Source of the DNA: Nitrospirota bacterium
GTDB taxonomy: Bacteria > Nitrospirota > Thermodesulfovibrionia > Thermodesulfovibrionales > Dissulfurispiraceae
Length of the DNA: 6,411 nt
Assembly: GCA_016212685.1 (NCBI GenBank)
Contig: JACREW010000001.1
Span: 1 to 6,411 of the forward strand
Direction of reading: 5' to 3'
Positions 5,348 through 6,411 of the stretch are shown in pieces (within the stretch, counting starts at the first letter, position 1; every line of letters begins with the position of its first letter). The translations under genes were made by a program, and so were the position numbers. The notes beneath the pieces are model-generated. The model had not been told where the DNA came from and did not search any database. It saw nothing but the letters and a program-made list of their open reading frames with translations.

Positions 5348-5416
5348 TTCTAACGCCTGAAGTCACTGGGGAGGCGGGGCCGTTTCCCGCCGATCCCGTG
5401 AAGTGAAATGTTAGCG
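5348..5416 (-). other. attC-like recombination site
   Basis: An imperfect palindrome with CTAAC (5350-5354) pairing GTTAG (5410-5414), TCAC (5363-5366) pairing GTGA (5398-5401), GGGA (5369-5372) pairing TCCC (5394-5397), and GGCGGG (5373-5378) pairing CCCGCC (5386-5391) around a 7-base loop. A 2-base bulge (5392-5393) lies opposite no partner, and the segments inside the outer boxes are unpaired, as in attC sites. On the minus strand the end box is GTTAGAAC, and the next gene starts 34 bases on. The preceding gene stops 12 bases before the first box. There is no T-tract, so it is not an ordinary terminator. Confidence 0.6.
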
Positions 5417-5428
5417 CAAGAGTTCATA

Positions 5429-5653
5429 CTATTGTCGTCTCTTCAACTCATTACAGAATACAATCATTTTACTAACTGGCATGGTCGGGAGGACATTGGT
5501 TGTGCCAAATTTGGGTCCTATCGTCTGCGCTATCTTTTCCTCTTGCGAATTTGGAAAGCCTACAAGAACATCTTCGCTTGGAGGAGCAGGATATGCTACG
5601 GCCCAATATTGAAATCCTCTTTTCTGAGCGATATCGGTATATACGCACATCAT
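5429..5653 (-). CDS. hypothetical cassette-borne protein, N-terminus uncertain
   Basis: At least 74 residues (MMCVYTDIAQKRGF, then EDVLVGFPNSQEEK and MPVSKMIVFCNELKRRQ) with no family that I recognise. It ends 12 bases before an attC-like site. ATG 5653 has no ribosome site, and the frame stays open upstream for about 30 codons without a normal start, with plausible sequence (KKIFCNLTAAASRW). A well-placed AGGAG and ATG lie at 5700, in another frame that ends after 16 codons at 5650 (MIRKYFVISLLRLHDG). A one-base deletion between 5650 and 5697 would join that start to this frame and give about 90 residues. It is therefore either a frameshifted gene, a sequencing error, or a gene with an odd start. 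Confidence 0.45.
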   Translation of the reverse strand: MMCVYTDIAQKRGFQYWAVAYPAPPSEDVLVGFPNSQEEKIAQTIGPKFGTTNVLPTMPVSKMIVFCNELKRRQ

Positions 5654-5711
5654 CCATCGTGAAGCCGCAGCAGTGAGATTACAAAATATTTTCTTATCAT
5701 TCTTTTCTCCT

Positions 5712-5719
5712 ATGCTAAC
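5712..5719 (-). other. putative cassette/attI junction (GTTAGCAT)
   Basis: On the minus strand GTTAGCAT is followed immediately by AGGAG, six bases, then ATG 5700. A GTT-purine box just before a ribosome site is how integron cassettes begin. The sequence upstream (5720-5905) lacks an attC-like palindrome, so this may be the first cassette boundary. The box is short and alone is weak evidence. Confidence 0.3.
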
Positions 5720-5760
5720 AATTACTGTACGCCCTGTCGTATTTCCCTAAATCTGGTTAA

Positions 5761-5789
5761 ACTATAGCACAGCTTAAAGATTTTTTGAA
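5761..5789 (-). promoter_or_regulatory. putative promoter reading into the cassette block
   Basis: TTCAAA (5789-5784) and TATAGT (5766-5761) are separated by 17 bases, and TGC before the -10 makes it an extended type. A 7-bp inverted repeat, GATTTTT/AAAAATC (5779-5785 and 5793-5799), overlaps the -35 and could be an operator or chance. The rest of 5720-5905 is AT-rich with no coding frame that I trust. Confidence 0.45.
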
Positions 5790-5905
5790 CAGAAAAATCC
5801 CATAAAATCAATTGCAGAGAATTTTCACTATTTCGTATTTTCTGATATTACGGACAAAAAGCGAAATGGCGGAAAATGTGGGAAAATCGTCCGGCAAGTT
5901 GTAAG

Positions 5906-5939
5906 GATAAGGCGGATATCTTAAGATATCCGCCTTATC
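5906..5939 (-). terminator. perfect 34-nt palindrome after the prolyl isomerase gene, probable terminator
   Basis: Fifteen-base perfect arms (GATAAGGCGGATATC and its complement) surround a TTAA centre, beginning eight bases after the isomerase stop codon. The position and strength suit a transcription terminator or a 3' end stabiliser. No T-tract follows on either strand, so intrinsic termination is uncertain. Confidence 0.55.
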
Positions 5940-5947
5940 AAAAGATG

Positions 5948-6411
5948 TTATTTCTTCTCTGGCATCTGCGCCGGAGCGGGCTGTGGAGCCGGCTCAAAAG
6001 TCAGCTTTGAAAGCGCATCTTTGTTTATATCTATCTTGTAGCTCTTTTTAAGGTTCTCGATAAACTTGTCAATGCCTTCCCTTTGTCTCTCGGCGGTCAT
6101 CTTCTGGCGGACAAATCCTTTTACCTTCTCGAACTCCATGACGGAGCCCTTCGCATCGGTTACCTTGATTATATGTATTCCGTCTTTCAGACTTATAGGC
6201 TTGCTTATGTCGCCTTTCTTCAACCTAAATGCCGCTTCTTCGAGTTCCGGCTTCATATCGCCTTTTTTAAACATTCCGATATCCCCGCCAGATTTCGCAG
6301 TAGCCTTATCAATAGACATCTCCGAAGCTATTTTCGCGAAATCCTCGCCCTTCTGAAGTTTCTCGTATGCTTTCTTAGCATCGGCTTCGGTTTTAACCAA
6401 TATATGGCTCA
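5948..6411 (-). CDS. parvulin-type peptidyl-prolyl cis-trans isomerase (SurA/PrsA/PpiC-like), C-terminal part
   Basis: Isomerises peptidyl-proline bonds; proteins of this type usually act outside the cytoplasmic membrane as foldases for exported proteins. The gene is cut by the window edge; 153 residues are visible. They open in mid-protein with SHILVKT, the first strand of the parvulin domain, followed by GEDFAKIASEMS (21-32), GGDIGMFKKGDM (41-52), FRLKKGDISKP (61-71) and the closing strand GIHIIKV (77-83). The two conserved histidines are His2 and His79. A helical tail and a proline-rich end (PAPQPAPAQMPEKK) follow. TTG at 6400-6398 encodes the Leu of SHILV and is not a start. The N-terminal chaperone region and any signal peptide lie outside. 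A strong palindrome follows the stop. Confidence 0.92.
   Translation of the reverse strand, partial: SHILVKTEADAKKAYEKLQKGEDFAKIASEMSIDKATAKSGGDIGMFKKGDMKPELEEAAFRLKKGDISKPISLKDGIHIIKVTDAKGSVMEFEKVKGFVRQKMTAERQREGIDKFIENLKKSYKIDINKDALSKLTFEPAPQPAPAQMPEKK

Larger units (their letters stand above)
4172..5719 (-). mobile_element. putative integron cassette array remnant (CALIN-like), no integrase in window
   Basis: The block lies between two chromosomal genes. It holds only small minus-strand genes with A/T-richer codons than mnmE or pfkA. Two attC-like palindromes follow the 3' ends of genes in the orientation expected for cassettes. The outer right boundary is GTTAGCAT at 5719-5712, followed closely by a ribosome site, as at the start of a cassette. 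The left boundary is GTT at 4173-4171, joined to CCATCTC next to the mnmE stop. A promoter-like pair lies outside at 5789-5761 and points inward. The junction between the two-TM gene and the DUF4160 gene shows no attC, so either one site is lost or this is a single long cassette. No integrase gene is visible. This is a pattern-based call. Confidence 0.45.

Noticed and set aside
5408..5662. Plus-strand frame starting within the attC-like site
   Set aside because: It is antisense to the cassette gene at 5429-5653 and starts inside the palindrome, with no ribosome site seen.
6398..6400. TTG as start of the prolyl isomerase
   Set aside because: The codon is the Leu of the parvulin motif SHILV, and the frame continues to the window edge.
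1..6411. CRISPR array, rRNA or tRNA genes
   Set aside because: No regularly spaced repeats, cloverleaf-type sequences or rRNA-like stretches were seen.

Overview
The window is a piece of bacterial chromosome of moderate GC content. Housekeeping genes flank a more AT-rich accessory block. The gene set is a CAAX-type M48 membrane protease, a 6-phosphofructokinase with the GGDGS/PKTIDND signature, MnmE and a parvulin-type prolyl isomerase. This suggests an uncultured, probably anaerobic, Gram-negative-type bacterium. I cannot name the phylum with confidence; Omnitrophota, Nitrospirota or a deltaproteobacterial lineage would fit, but this is a guess. The standard code is used: the long genes contain no in-frame UGA.

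Layout. Positions 1-385 (-) hold the N-terminal part of an M48/Ste24-like protease that appears to start at CTG. A short divergent promoter region follows, then 6-phosphofructokinase at 473-1567 (+). Its stop codon overlaps that of a convergent SAM methyltransferase at 1564-2178 (-). Twelve bases upstream of the methyltransferase, on the same strand, is a 110-codon frame at 2191-2523. It has a good ribosome binding site, a TATAAT box and one in-frame TGA inside a Cys-TGA-Val-Cys motif, so it is a candidate selenoprotein (or a gene broken by one nonsense mutation). Between it and mnmE lies a 127-bp inverted-repeat element. MnmE (2781-4163, +) has an extended -10 box ending six bases before its ATG, which suggests a leaderless transcript.

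From about 4170 to 5720 the character changes. All genes lie on the minus strand, third codon positions are A/T-richer, and the genes are small: a DUF4160/DUF2442 pair, a two-TM hypothetical protein and another hypothetical with an uncertain N-terminus. Two imperfect palindromes with CTAAC...GTTAG-type ends follow the genes in the way integron attC sites follow cassettes. I read the block as a remnant integron cassette array with no integrase in view, inserted seven bases after the mnmE stop codon. A promoter-like sequence at 5761-5789 points into it.

The right edge (5948-6411, -) is the C-terminal parvulin domain of a SurA/PrsA/PpiC-type foldase, followed by a perfect 34-nt palindrome.

The most interesting points are the candidate selenoprotein with its methyltransferase partner, the attC-like array, and the unusual translation starts (CTG and leaderless).
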